A DNA stretch of 64,000 nucleotides from Arthrobacter oryzae (GCF_030812315.1 NZ_JAUSSM010000004.1:186001-250000), one strand, 5' to 3'; shown: positions 8,270 through 15,963, counted from the stretch's first letter. Translations and numbers: made by a program. Notes: generated by a model from the sequence alone, not told the origin.

Positions 8270-8411
8270 GCAGCTGAGCGGCTGAACGCAACCCGGCGTT
8301 ATACCAGCGGATGTATTCGTGCAGCGCTGCTGCCAGTGCCTCCGTGCCGAGGATTTGGACACGGTGGAAGAGCTCTTCCCTGAGGTGTCCAAGGAAGTTC
8401 TCTACGACGGT
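8270..8411 (-). pseudogene. Decayed IS3 orfB fragment (second IS copy)
   Basis: On the minus strand, translation from about 8411 gives VVENFLGHLREELFHRVQ and continues to AALHEYIRWYN. This aligns with the C-terminal part of the intact orfB (VIENFFGHLKEELFNRVR to AALHDYIHWYN). It then loses similarity and runs without the normal C-terminus into the 3' end of tetR. The divergence shows that this is a different, older IS3-family copy. It joins abruptly at 8411 to the subterminal repeat. Confidence 0.75.
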
Positions 8412-8472
8412 TTGTGAGATCTTCACTTTAGGGGGCAGTGGATCGGCTCTTCACGGAAAGGCTCCGTCCCCA
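8411..8472 (+). repeat. Subterminal repeat, copy 2 (first copy at 3208-3267)
   Basis: About 60 nt closely similar to 3208-3267 in the same orientation. It lies between the orfB fragment and the end of intact orfB, so it is the 3' untranslated end of the intact IS. The 25-bp terminal repeat expected beyond it is missing here and is found only at 3177-3201. Confidence 0.72.
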
Positions 8473-8498
8473 GACACACCGGAATGAGGCGACATGCT

Positions 8499-9311
8499 CT
8501 AGGCCACCAGGGCCTTAACGCGGTATTGAACGGGGCTTAGGCCGTTGAGCTTGGTGGAGATTCTTTCGGTGTTGTACCAGTGGATGTAGTCGTGCAGCGC
8601 GGCCGTCAGTGCGTCGGCGTTGAGGAATCGGACGCGGTTGAAGAGCTCTTCTTTGAGGTGCCCGAAGAAGTTCTCTATGACGGCGTTGTCGTAGCAGTTG
8701 GCTTTGCGGGACATCGATTGGACCGCGCCGGCGTTCTGCAGGAGTAGGCGCCAGAGCCTGTGCTGGTATTGGAATCCCTGATCGGAGTGCACGAGTGGTT
8801 TCTGCCCGTCCTTCAAGGTGGCTAAAGCCTCGCGCAGCGAGGCATTAGCCAGCTCCAGATTGGGAGAGCTTCCAATGGCGTAGGAGATGATCTGCCGGTC
8901 GAAGAGGTCCATGACCGGCGAAAGGTAGAGCTTCTGGTCACCCACGCTGAACTCGGTCACATCGGTAACCCACTTCTTATTCGGGGCATCCGCGTCGAAT
9001 TGGCGTTTCAGCAGATTCGGCGCAACAACGCCCTGCTCGCCTTGGTAAGAGCTATAGCGCTTTTTCCTCCGGACCTTGCAGACCAGCCGCAGCGAACGCA
9101 TCAGCTTCAGCACGGTCTTCTTCGCGATCTTCCAGCCTTGCTTGGTCAGCTCGGCGTGGACGCGGCGGTGCCCGTACCGGGCCCGGCTCTTCTCGAAAAT
9201 TTCTGTGACAGCGGCCTTCAGGGAGGCCCTCGGATCGGGGCCTTGGAGGCGGGACTGGTGGTAGAAGAACGTGGACCGGGGTAATCCCGCGACGTCCAGG
9301 AGAATTTCCAA
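8499..9311 (-). CDS. IS3 family transposase OrfB (DDE integrase domain)
   Basis: 270 residues from a TTG start, covering the HTH_21 region (about 15-85) and the rve integrase core. The DDE triad is Asp117 (TDVTEF), Asp177 (HSDQGFQ) and Glu213 (VIENFFGHLK), with the normal spacing. It catalyses cutting and joining of the element ends. The reading frame is -1 relative to OrfA and stays open upstream past the OrfA stop, so the working enzyme is most likely the OrfAB fusion made by frameshifting at 9383-9389. All catalytic residues are present and the gene looks functional. Confidence 0.9.
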   Translation of the reverse strand: MEILLDVAGLPRSTFFYHQSRLQGPDPRASLKAAVTEIFEKSRARYGHRRVHAELTKQGWKIAKKTVLKLMRSLRLVCKVRRKKRYSSYQGEQGVVAPNLLKRQFDADAPNKKWVTDVTEFSVGDQKLYLSPVMDLFDRQIISYAIGSSPNLELANASLREALATLKDGQKPLVHSDQGFQYQHRLWRLLLQNAGAVQSMSRKANCYDNAVIENFFGHLKEELFNRVRFLNADALTAALHDYIHWYNTERISTKLNGLSPVQYRVKALVA

Positions 9312-9349
9312 GCGGTGTTCAGCCTTGAGAGCGATGACAGCGCGGACCT

Positions 9350-9838
9350 TTAGCGCTGTTCCTCGTCCCTCAAGGCGTTTACTTTTCCCAGGAAGGCCAC
9401 CTCTGCGCGAAGGCGTTCATTCTCTCGGCGCAGTCGCTCTACCTCAGGCTCAGGTTTCCTTGCTGTCCCGGGATTCGTCTTCGGGCGGCCTTTCGGCTTG
9501 GGCCGCAGCCCGTCCTCGCCTTCGGTTCGGTATTGTCGCGCCCACTTCTCGAGCAACAGTGGAGAGGACAGCCCAAGGTCTTTCGCCAAGGCGACTTTGG
9601 GCTCACCTGCACGGTATCGCTGGACAGCATCAAGTTTGAACTCAAACGAGAACACCGGTCGTGTTGGCTTCGCCACCAGCGTCGTACCTCCGCGCGTCCG
9701 CCATCGACCATACAAACGTTTGATGGCAGCTCTACCTACTCCGAGTCGGGTCGCTACCGCCCAAGCACCCCAACCCGTTTCAAACAACGCTACCGCGGCC
9801 TCGCGCTGCTCCTCGGACAACGAACTTCTTCCATGCAT
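9350..9838 (-). CDS. IS3 family transposase OrfA (HTH, leucine-zipper region)
   Basis: 162 residues with two helix-turn-helix segments (about 8-50 and 65-105), a basic Pro-rich stretch, and a C-terminal heptad region (about 130-155; EVERLRRENERLRAEV) that would dimerise. It recognises the element ends. It is followed by OrfB in the -1 frame, the standard IS3 arrangement. The start ATG at 9838 has an AGGGAG ribosome site that lies inside a hairpin formed with the terminal repeat. Confidence 0.9.
   Translation of the reverse strand: MHGRSSLSEEQREAAVALFETGWGAWAVATRLGVGRAAIKRLYGRWRTRGGTTLVAKPTRPVFSFEFKLDAVQRYRAGEPKVALAKDLGLSSPLLLEKWARQYRTEGEDGLRPKPKGRPKTNPGTARKPEPEVERLRRENERLRAEVAFLGKVNALRDEEQR
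9383..9389 (-). promoter_or_regulatory. Programmed -1 frameshift heptamer G GGA AAA
   Basis: On the minus strand the OrfA codons CTG GGA AAA contain the heptamer GGGAAAA, a canonical X XXY YYZ slippery site, 11 codons before the OrfA stop. After a -1 slip the frame reads AGT AAA CGC and on without a stop into OrfB, giving the OrfAB fusion. Confidence 0.85.
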
Positions 9839-9842
9839 AAAG

Positions 9843-9893
9843 CTGCTCCCTAAAAGTTAGAACTGATTTCTCAGTCCAACTTTCGGGGAGCAG
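9843..9893 (-). promoter_or_regulatory. Terminal-repeat hairpin covering the orfA ribosome site
   Basis: The right terminal repeat and the sequence just inside it form a 51-nt imperfect palindrome (arms starting CTGCTCCC and ending GGGAGCAG). The inner arm contains the AGGGAG ribosome site of orfA. RNA read in from outside the element would fold and hide the site, a known way for IS elements to limit impinging transcription; here this is inferred. Confidence 0.55.
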
Positions 9894-9897
9894 TTCA
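9873..9897 (-). repeat. Right terminal inverted repeat of the IS3 element and mobile unit
   Basis: A 25-nt IS3-type end, read TGAACTGCTCCCC on the minus strand, directly followed on the plus strand by the AAT target repeat (9898-9900) and the right half of the interrupted terminator (9902-9913). It matches the left end 3177-3201 at 24 of 25 positions. Confidence 0.85.
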
Positions 9898-10361
9898 AAT
9901 AGCCGGGCCTTTTGCTCAAGCCGAAATGTTGCTCATGAAAGCCTATTTCTCGCCGTGCTGGGAAAACGGAAAGTGCGTGGATCCTTGCACAACGCTGATT
10001 CAGTCTTGAGCCAGCCTTGAGGGTTCGTGTCACACTGTGAATTCAATGGACAACTGCCACGCATCTTGTGCGTGAGACGCACACACCGGTGGCTCGCCTC
10101 GATCCCTCAGCGCTGGTGAGATGCGTGGTCTCGTAAGGCATGCGGGGTAGCCATGCCACCGCACCGCGATCGCAGCAAGGTTGGTCCGGGACCCTCGGGG
10201 AAAGACACCCGCCATGGATCCCATCCCACGGAGTGCTGCCATCATGGCCAAGGCTCCTACCCCGCAGCGGTGACCCATACGCCGGCGTCCGCCAACTGTC
10301 GATGGGTCCCATTGACTCCCTCTTCCGCGATTAGCCGGCTCGCCGGCTGAGCGCCCTCACC
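9898..10361. other. Non-coding stretch: half terminator and recQ relic
   Basis: No intact gene is visible in these 464 bases. They hold the right AAT repeat and right terminator half (9898-9913), about 250 nt without recognisable content, and the recQ 5' relic (10166-10300). Short open frames on both strands lack ribosome sites and recognisable products. Confidence 0.6.
10166..10300 (+). pseudogene. Relic of a recQ promoter and 5' end
   Basis: This stretch aligns with the upstream region and first codons of the recQ gene at 24600. Shared blocks in order: GCGAT..CGCAGCAA, CTCGG..GAA.GACACCCG, CCACGGAG..CTGCCATCATG, then GAGGC/AAGGC followed by CCT.CCCC.GCAG, and CGCCGG.CTCCGCCA. The equivalent start ATG (10244) opens only MAKAPTPQR before a stop, and about 40 nt of the N-terminal coding region are deleted. 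No helicase domain follows. It is a dead duplicate of the recQ start or a remnant of a second RecQ-like gene. Confidence 0.6.
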
Positions 10362-10892
10362 TTAGCCCGGGCCGTTCTCGCACTCGACGCCAAGGGATTG
10401 GCCACGAAAACCCTCGTAGTTCTCCTTGAACGGAGTGACCTCATCGAACGTCGCCTGGTCGTAGCCAACCGCGGCGGGGTCGGAGGTGACACGGAGGATT
10501 CGGTCCCTGAATGACACGTCCGTTATGGTCGCGGAGAACACCACGCCCGCCGCGACACGTTTGTCTATGTGGGCCTGGACGAAGGCAACGACCTCGGCGT
10601 CGGTCTCGTCGATGACCTGAGTGATCGACTGATGTTCAGCACAGACAACGGAGCTAAGAGTCTCTGGTTTCGCACCGGCTGGGAGCTGCTGAACGACCAC
10701 AGCGTCTCCAACAGTCTCAACGTTGTGAATCTGTCCTCCGGCGCCATCCTTGCCACGGATCCGACGCGTACGAATGACGACATCTACGCCCGGTGCCCCC
10801 GGTTGGTCGGCGGGCGACGAACGGCCGACCTGCCAGCGAGCAGAGTCAGACCCCAAGCGGATCGGAAAGCGGAGTGAACTTAGTGGACGCAT
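10362..10892 (-). CDS. Hypothetical protein, possibly lacking its export signal
   Basis: A 176-residue open frame with codon use like its neighbours and a folded-looking C-terminal half (alternating hydrophobic strands: GVVFSATITDVSFRDRILRV). I do not recognise the family. The ATG has no ribosome site, and the first 40 residues are basic and unstructured with no signal peptide, unlike the lipoproteins nearby. The N-terminus may be truncated or the true start may lie further in. The next gene (11137) is divergent. Confidence 0.45.
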   Translation of the reverse strand: MRPLSSLRFPIRLGSDSARWQVGRSSPADQPGAPGVDVVIRTRRIRGKDGAGGQIHNVETVGDAVVVQQLPAGAKPETLSSVVCAEHQSITQVIDETDAEVVAFVQAHIDKRVAAGVVFSATITDVSFRDRILRVTSDPAAVGYDQATFDEVTPFKENYEGFRGQSLGVECENGPG

Positions 10893-11136
10893 TGCAGTTC
10901 ATTCGCAGGCCTGAACCAAATTGAACTTCCGCCAAGACCGTAACCAATCAATCATTCCTCAAGATTCTCACAGTTTTTGCTGAAGAATCAAATGATTTGT
11001 AGTCGACGGCCCACTTTCTGGTGAAGAATAAGTCCACCAGTCGAGTAATGGATTATCACGGCTAATTGAGACTCCTAGTAACGACCCATCTCAACTGGAT
11101 TTAAAGCTCGAAAGTTATTATTGGGGGAAGCTGAAT

Positions 11137-11568
11137 TTGAAAATTACGAGCAAGTTGGCCGCCAGTGCATTTCTGTGCGTAGTGCTCGCCGGTTGCGCCG
11201 GGGGCACACCGCAGACAGCTCCGACCGTGACGCATACTGTGACGCCGACGGCTACGGCGACCGTGACAGCGGTAGCAACCGTGACAGCTACAGCCGCTGT
11301 CACCGCAGCAGCTGCACCCTCGGCTGTCGCCGCTCCGGCACCTGCTCCCGCCACTCCTGCAACGGCCGTAATTCCCGCCAATGCAGCGGGGATGAACGCA
11401 GAAGCACTCGATGACGAGCTGTCTGCGCTAGGTTTCAAAAAGGTCATATATAACGCCGATACAGGCAAAACCGTCCTATTGCTCAGCAATTGGACCGTAA
11501 CGAGCATAGATAACGCCGGAATCGAGCAATCTACCGACGAAGCAGTTGTCGTCCATGTGACCAAATAG
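11137..11568 (+). CDS. Lipoprotein with Thr/Ala-rich stalk and PASTA-like C-terminal domain
   Basis: A 143-residue lipoprotein from a TTG start with a strong GGGGGAAG ribosome site 6 nt upstream. The signal peptide ends in lipobox LAGC (Cys20). Residues 25-85 are a Thr/Val/Ala/Pro-rich linker. Residues 90-143 form a small domain (NWTVTSIDNAG then VVVHVTK) that resembles the PASTA-like module of the lipoprotein at 1055-1720 (NWQVTSQDRAEG then VHLGVKS). The two proteins are probably paralogs. Role unknown; cell-surface location is well supported. Confidence 0.8.
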   Translation: MKITSKLAASAFLCVVLAGCAGGTPQTAPTVTHTVTPTATATVTAVATVTATAAVTAAAAPSAVAAPAPAPATPATAVIPANAAGMNAEALDDELSALGFKKVIYNADTGKTVLLLSNWTVTSIDNAGIEQSTDEAVVVHVTK

Positions 11569-11834
11569 GCATTGTTGAAATGATTTTAGGATTTGGGACC
11601 CGACGCCACTTCTCATGGTTTGCGCTGCTCGACCTGTCTCCTGACCTGGTTCTGGAGCTCGCCAAAGAGGGATTGGTGCGGTGCGCTTCTCCACCGTGGC
11701 TGTCCCACATGACTGCACACCTTGCCGACACCACCAGAATTTACGAATAACCGGTATAGCGCGGATCAGCCTCAGTCATTCGGGCTCCACCGAATCAGAA
11801 CGCAATGAAATGAACGCATTGAAAAGGGGAAAAA

Positions 11835-12449
11835 ATGTCAGAGAACCAAACAATTCCTATTGCTAGTCAGCCACAGATCCATCACGTCAAATTGGTCGAG
11901 GATAGGCGCAAGAACGGCCTGGGAGTCGCGGCCCTCGTCGTCGGCATCGTCGCTGCAGCATTCAGCATCATTCCGCTGGTAGGAATGATTGCCTTTTTCC
12001 TCGGCCCGGTCGCCATCATCCTTGGCGTCATCGCCGTCTTCCTCAAGAATCGGAAAAAGGGAACGGCAGTCGCTGGATTCATCCTGGGCGCCGTCAGCCT
12101 CATCGTCGCCGGCATGGTGACCGCCGGCGTGAGCGCAGCTGCAAAGTCCATTGACGAAAGCATCAATGCCGAGCACACCGTGGAGTATGTCGTCACTACG
12201 TCAGGTCCGGCGAGCATTTCGTACTGGACACCGGGCGGCACCTCCACGGAAGACATCACGGCTGAATGGAAGAAGTCCATCACCTCGAACGAATTCAACA
12301 TCGCGAGCCTCTCTGTCACCGGGAGCTACTCCGACGCTTCCGCCGCTGTCACTTGCGAGATCCTGATCGACGGCAAGAGCGCAGGGAAGAACACGGGCAA
12401 CGGCACCGGTGCTCACGCTTCCTGCTCCGGAAACACCTGGCAGAAGTAG
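11835..12449 (+). CDS. DUF4190 membrane protein with MmpS-like C-terminal domain
   Basis: A 204-residue protein. A short polar N-terminus is followed by two long hydrophobic helices (about 29-62 and 70-100) separated by a basic turn (KNRKKG), the DUF4190 pattern. The C-terminal ~90 residues are an exported beta-rich domain (VEYVVTTSGPASISYWTPGG, ending CSGNTWQK), the MmpS-like fold often joined to DUF4190 in actinobacteria. Two cysteines could form a disulfide outside the cell. The gene ATG follows a GAAAAGGGGAAAAA site. It stands alone with its own terminator. Function is unknown. Confidence 0.8.
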   Translation: MSENQTIPIASQPQIHHVKLVEDRRKNGLGVAALVVGIVAAAFSIIPLVGMIAFFLGPVAIILGVIAVFLKNRKKGTAVAGFILGAVSLIVAGMVTAGVSAAAKSIDESINAEHTVEYVVTTSGPASISYWTPGGTSTEDITAEWKKSITSNEFNIASLSVTGSYSDASAAVTCEILIDGKSAGKNTGNGTGAHASCSGNTWQK

Positions 12450-12459
12450 AGTCGCTGAA

Positions 12460-12502
12460 GGGCTGGTACTGGGCACTGAGTTCTCTGCCCGTGCCAGCCC
12501 TT
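12460..12502 (+). terminator. Terminator after the DUF4190 gene
   Basis: Inverted repeat of about 16 nt (GGGCTGG then TGGGCA, paired with TGCCC then CCAGCCC) with a 10-nt loop, starting 10 nt after the stop codon. It ends in a short TT and so is only moderately canonical. Confidence 0.6.
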
Positions 12503-12941
12503 GGCGTCGAATGAATCAGTGGGTAGCCAGGGGTTCGGCTGCGCTCTCGAGAACGTCCTGGCACGAGGCGGGCGATCAAGTGAGTGTGTCGAGTATCTGG
12601 CCATGTTCGGACGGCCATATTTTGTCCCCACCCGTCGGGGACCCAGAAACGAAGACAAGCCCTGCTGCATGCCCAACGGATGGATGCGGTGCCGGACGTT
12701 CGCTGCCGCCGGCCCTGCAGCGCGAACCGTTTGCCGCGACGGAGAACTAGCTACGAGGTGTCAGCCCTACGCTCCGACAACGGCTGATGCTCGTCACACC
12801 TGCGGGAACCACGCGTCGCTGACACATGCCCGCCCAGCAGCCTGCGCCAGTAACTGCCGCGGAACGCCCGGGAGCGACTGGGATAGGCTCGCTTGGCACC
12901 GGAACAAGCATTTGACTCCAAATCTCAGGGCAGGGAATTCA
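12503..12941. other. Intergenic stretch without a recognised gene
   Basis: About 440 bases between the DUF4190 terminator and the next membrane protein. A small GTCCCC/GGGGAC hairpin sits at about 12624-12642. An open frame runs through in the frame of the downstream gene, but its translation is Cys/Arg-rich and unlike a folded protein, so I do not extend the gene into it. Confidence 0.5.
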
Positions 12942-13484
12942 TTGGATCTATTGGGCGGCGTGAGCCGCGACGAACTCCGCATCTTTTCTTGGATTGCCGC
13001 CGCCGTCTTCGCGCTGGTGGCCGGCCTCTGGCGTCCGCACCGGCTTCATTGGACTGCCCTTGGTTCCGTCCTGCTCTTCGCGGCCCTCAACGCGGGTGCC
13101 GGAATCTACGTCCTGAACCATTTCAGTGACTCGCGCTGGTCTACGGGCGGAGAACCGCCGCTGAGCGTCCCGTCGTTTTCCGGGACCCCTGTCGTCGGAC
13201 AGTTTCTGGAACCCCTCGACTCCGCTTTGAACGGAGTGGTCGGCGGGGTGAATGAGTTCCTGGCGTTCAAGCAGGCACTTCCCGTCGCGCTGGACTTCCT
13301 TGCCGCTTCCGGCTGGGCCCTGCTGGCGGCGTTCCCGCTTGCCATTGTCGCCGCCAGCATCAGTTACGCCGAGGCCAGGCGCCGAGCGGCGGACTTCGCA
13401 AAATACCGTGCCACCGTTGACCTGCTCCAAGAGGAGCTTGAGGAGGTCAAGCGGCAGATCTCCGAAGGGAATTCCGCCCGGTGA
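12942..13484 (+). CDS. Small membrane protein with C-terminal coiled coil
   Basis: About 180 residues. Two hydrophobic helices near the start (about 13-32 and 38-58), an extracytoplasmic segment with NHFSDSRW, a third helix (about 125-147) and a charged C-terminal heptad region (DLLQEELEEVKRQISEG) that could form a coiled coil. The frame is open much further upstream, but only from here on does the translation look like a protein. The TTG at 12942 follows CAGGGAATTCA; TTG 12951 or GTG 12960 are equally possible. I do not recognise a family. Confidence 0.6.
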   Translation: MDLLGGVSRDELRIFSWIAAAVFALVAGLWRPHRLHWTALGSVLLFAALNAGAGIYVLNHFSDSRWSTGGEPPLSVPSFSGTPVVGQFLEPLDSALNGVVGGVNEFLAFKQALPVALDFLAASGWALLAAFPLAIVAASISYAEARRRAADFAKYRATVDLLQEELEEVKRQISEGNSAR

Positions 13485-13627
13485 ACACTGCCCTCGTCGC
13501 TGATGAATCATGACTGTGCGTCGAAACCGTATGTGGAATGGCAATAATCACCATTAACCACCGGAACGCCACGAGCCCTGTATATAGACTGCTGAGGTAC
13601 GTGTACCTCGACTATTAGGAGAAGTTC

Positions 13628-13981
13628 ATGAGCTACAGCGGAAGTCAGTCCGAGAAGCCGGTAACAGCCGGCGATCTAGACCGCAGCCATATCGGTCAGA
13701 CTGTGAGCTTTGAATCGAACGACTTCACGGTTGTCTTCGGAACACTCTCCGGCATTGCCCGGACCGAAGCGATGGTGTACCTGTCGCTTCAGGGAGTGGG
13801 CGGCGGCACCCATCTGAAGGACGAGTACGACTTGCCTGTCGGCCACAACGTCTACGTTCAGATGGATCCCCTGAGCACCGCCGGGAAAACCCTCGCGGAG
13901 GCGGAACGGGTCATCAAGGAGAAGTTCGACGAGATCAAGAAGAACCTCCGGGATCGGGAACAGAAACCGGATTCCGAGTAA
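13628..13981 (+). CDS. Hypothetical small soluble protein
   Basis: A 117-residue protein with a strong TTAGGAGAAG ribosome site. The first 80 residues look like a compact beta-rich domain (VSFESNDFTVVFGTLSGI) and the last 35 are a charged helix (EAERVIKEKFDEIKKNLRD). No signal peptide or membrane segment. It is a single-gene unit with a clear terminator, so it is probably well expressed. The family is not recognised. Confidence 0.7.
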   Translation: MSYSGSQSEKPVTAGDLDRSHIGQTVSFESNDFTVVFGTLSGIARTEAMVYLSLQGVGGGTHLKDEYDLPVGHNVYVQMDPLSTAGKTLAEAERVIKEKFDEIKKNLRDREQKPDSE

Positions 13982-13997
13982 CCGGCATTCAGTCCGC

Positions 13998-14034
13998 GAG
14001 GAACCCCGCAGTGCCCAGCACTGCGGGGTTCCTC
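13998..14034 (+). terminator. Strong rho-independent terminator
   Basis: A perfect 17-bp stem (GAGGAACCCCGCAGTGC and its complement) with a 3-nt loop, followed by TGTTTGT, 17 nt after the stop codon at 13981. It also lies about 40 nt before the end of the convergent membrane-protein gene and may serve both. Confidence 0.85.
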
Positions 14035-14073
14035 TGTTTGTCACTGTGGGCTGGTTCTGCTGACGCCCTGCCG

Positions 14074-14802
14074 CTACCCGTGGGTGACTGCAGCACCCAC
14101 CAGACCGAACAACGTCCCGGCCGCCAAGGCAATGAGAGCACGTTTCCGGGTGGGATACAGCCAGCGCACTGCAAACACGGCTACTGCCAGAATGACGCCG
14201 TTGACGACGCTCAGGATGATTGCGACCCACTCGGTCCCGGTGGCCACCCCGAAGCCTCCGCCGCTGCAACCGCTGATCCCGCACCAGAAAAAACCGGCCA
14301 CCATCCACTGCGGAAGGCTCAGAAGAACTGCCAGCGGCACGGCCCACCAGAGCTTTCTGACGTCCGGGGTGACCCCGCGCAGCGTCACCCGCGGATACTG
14401 GGCTGCTGCGCCGGGCATGCCGGCGCCCGGAACCGATGTGCCCTTCCGGACACTGAGGACAATCGATCGGAAGACACCCGCGTTGACCGCCGCAAGGAGG
14501 ACGTATCCCAAATAGTAGACGACCGCAGCCAGGCTCAATCCGCCCAAACTGATTTCGTCCGGTGAGGGCGGACGGCCTGAGCTAAAAATGCCGATGATGA
14601 AATACGCAGCCGAGACGGGCAGCGTCAGAAACACCATGGCGAGCAGCAGGCCCTCCTTGGTCCGGGCATCCACGTCCAGCTCCAAGCCATTGGTAAGTAG
14701 CGCCGCTACAACAAAGGCGACCGTCACCGACAGATAGACGACGACGGCGGCTATGGCCCAGCGCGGCAGGGCCGTTTCATTCGGCCGAGATCCACTGCTC
14801 AC
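14074..14802 (-). CDS. Multi-pass membrane protein of unknown function
   Basis: A 242-residue protein with about six hydrophobic helices and a short N-terminal tail. The start was set at GTG 14802 because AAGGGGGAG lies 6 nt before it; an upstream in-frame ATG lacks such a site. A cysteine-rich loop (FFWCGISGCSGGGFG) lies between the fourth and fifth helices. I do not recognise the family, though the layout resembles small actinobacterial membrane proteins of DUF type. The LuxR regulator gene lies 123 nt upstream on the same strand. Confidence 0.7.
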   Translation of the reverse strand: MSSGSRPNETALPRWAIAAVVVYLSVTVAFVVAALLTNGLELDVDARTKEGLLLAMVFLTLPVSAAYFIIGIFSSGRPPSPDEISLGGLSLAAVVYYLGYVLLAAVNAGVFRSIVLSVRKGTSVPGAGMPGAAAQYPRVTLRGVTPDVRKLWWAVPLAVLLSLPQWMVAGFFWCGISGCSGGGFGVATGTEWVAIILSVVNGVILAVAVFAVRWLYPTRKRALIALAAGTLFGLVGAAVTHG

Positions 14803-14925
14803 AACGCTCCCCCTTGACGTCATTCCGGTCCACTCTGCGCAAGACAGCCGATGCTGCCGGCACACGCCCCGGCTACCGGTACGTTGATGGTCGCACGCCG
14901 GGCGCCCAAAGTGCTGGGGGCAGCC

Positions 14926-15963
14926 TCAAACCAGCAGCTTCGCCACCAGCTCACCGCGGCTTCCGACCCCCACTTTTCCGTAGAGCGCCTTCAGGTGGTC
15001 GTGCACCGTGTGCGGGGAGATGAACAGGTTCCGGGCGATGTCCGCCGTCGGATTTCCGGACAGGACCTCCAGGCAGACATCCCGCTCACGGGCGGAGACC
15101 CCGTAGGCGGCAAGCAGGAGGCTGAGCACGTCGTGCGAGGTGGCCGGCTCCACGGTGACCACCATCTGCTCGGGGTCGTCGCCGGTAATGAGGCGGCTGG
15201 CCTGCAGCACCACCCAGTTGCCGCCGGCGTCGCGCAGTCTGGCTCGGGCAGTGCCCGAGGCGGAGGCGTGGGCCTGCGCTACAACCGAGTGCAGCGTCAT
15301 GGTGAAACCTCCCGGCGACGCATCCTCCACCTCGGCCAACCACAGGACCGCGGCGGGAGTGGCCGCCCGGAGTTCGCCGTGAATCCCGGCGATAACGATC
15401 ACCGGGCCGCCCGCAACGGGGCGTTGCCCGCGCTGCACCCGCACTGCCACCCGGGTGGCAGCTGCCAACGTGGCGGTGACGGCGTCCAGGAATTCCATCT
15501 CACGGTCCGAGAAGTCCTGCCCGCCCTCCCGGAAGATGCTGCCCACACCCCAGCACGCCTCGTCCACGCGGAACGCCGCGCGCAGCTCGTGATGCAGCCC
15601 CAGGGGTCCCAGCAGGTCATTGATCCGGACGCTGCGGACCACGTCCCGGTGCGGGGCATCGGAAATCCTGGCCACCGGCCGCGGCCTCCGCAAAAGCTCC
15701 TTGAACGTGTTCGGTTCGGCACCGGTGTACTCGGACTCGGCGAAGCGGGCGGCATATTCGTCCGTCACGGGCCACGGCCGCCAGTTGGTCACGGACGTCA
15801 TCCCCAGAGTGTCCGGGTCCACCCCGGCCCAGCAGCCCTGATCAAACGGAACCGCCTGCCGCACCACGGCCAGCGCCGCGGTATAGAGCTCAGCCAGGTC
15901 CAGGCCGCCCGCGGCGAAGTCCGCAATCTCGCGGCGGGCACGCTGAGCGCGCTCCTCCCACAT
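14926..15963 (-). CDS. LuxR family transcriptional regulator with GAF-like sensor domain
   Basis: About 345 residues. The N-terminal two thirds resemble a GAF-type sensor (FDQGCWAGVDPDTLGMTSV early, later a PAS/GAF-like half). The C-terminal ~65 residues are a LuxR/GerE helix-turn-helix (LSGNPTADIARNLFISPHTV then DHLKALYGKVGV). The ATG at 15963 directly follows GGAGGT, with unusually short spacing; a start upstream in the same frame is possible. It is divergent from the DUF1304 gene, with about 120 nt between them, and may regulate it, which is an inference from position. Confidence 0.85.
   Translation of the reverse strand: MWEERAQRARREIADFAAGGLDLAELYTAALAVVRQAVPFDQGCWAGVDPDTLGMTSVTNWRPWPVTDEYAARFAESEYTGAEPNTFKELLRRPRPVARISDAPHRDVVRSVRINDLLGPLGLHHELRAAFRVDEACWGVGSIFREGGQDFSDREMEFLDAVTATLAAATRVAVRVQRGQRPVAGGPVIVIAGIHGELRAATPAAVLWLAEVEDASPGGFTMTLHSVVAQAHASASGTARARLRDAGGNWVVLQASRLITGDDPEQMVVTVEPATSHDVLSLLLAAYGVSARERDVCLEVLSGNPTADIARNLFISPHTVHDHLKALYGKVGVGSRGELVAKLLV

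Larger units (their letters stand above)
3177..9897. mobile_element. 6.7-kb IS3-ended transposable unit carrying a TetR-controlled enzyme cassette
   Basis: Both ends carry the same 25-bp IS3-type terminal repeat in inverted orientation (3177-3201 and 9873-9897, 24 of 25 identical, beginning TGAACTG). The ends are flanked by a 3-bp direct repeat AAT, a target duplication length typical of IS3-family elements. Inside are a left subterminal segment (3202-3285), four minus-strand enzyme genes, a divergent tetR, a decayed IS3 orfB fragment, and intact orfA/orfB at the right. A copy of the left subterminal segment lies at 8411-8472 beside the intact IS, so the left end looks like the right terminus of a related IS copy. 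The unit may have moved as one piece or been built from two IS copies by deletion; the sequence alone does not decide which. Confidence 0.7.

Noticed and set aside
10030..10334. Several short open frames on both strands in the gap after the mobile unit
   Set aside because: They overlap the recQ relic, have no ribosome sites and no similarity to known proteins.
12501..12941. N-terminal extension of the membrane protein gene at 12942
   Set aside because: The extra 147 residues are Cys/Arg/Pro-rich without structure and lack a ribosome site, so I start the gene at 12942 or shortly after.
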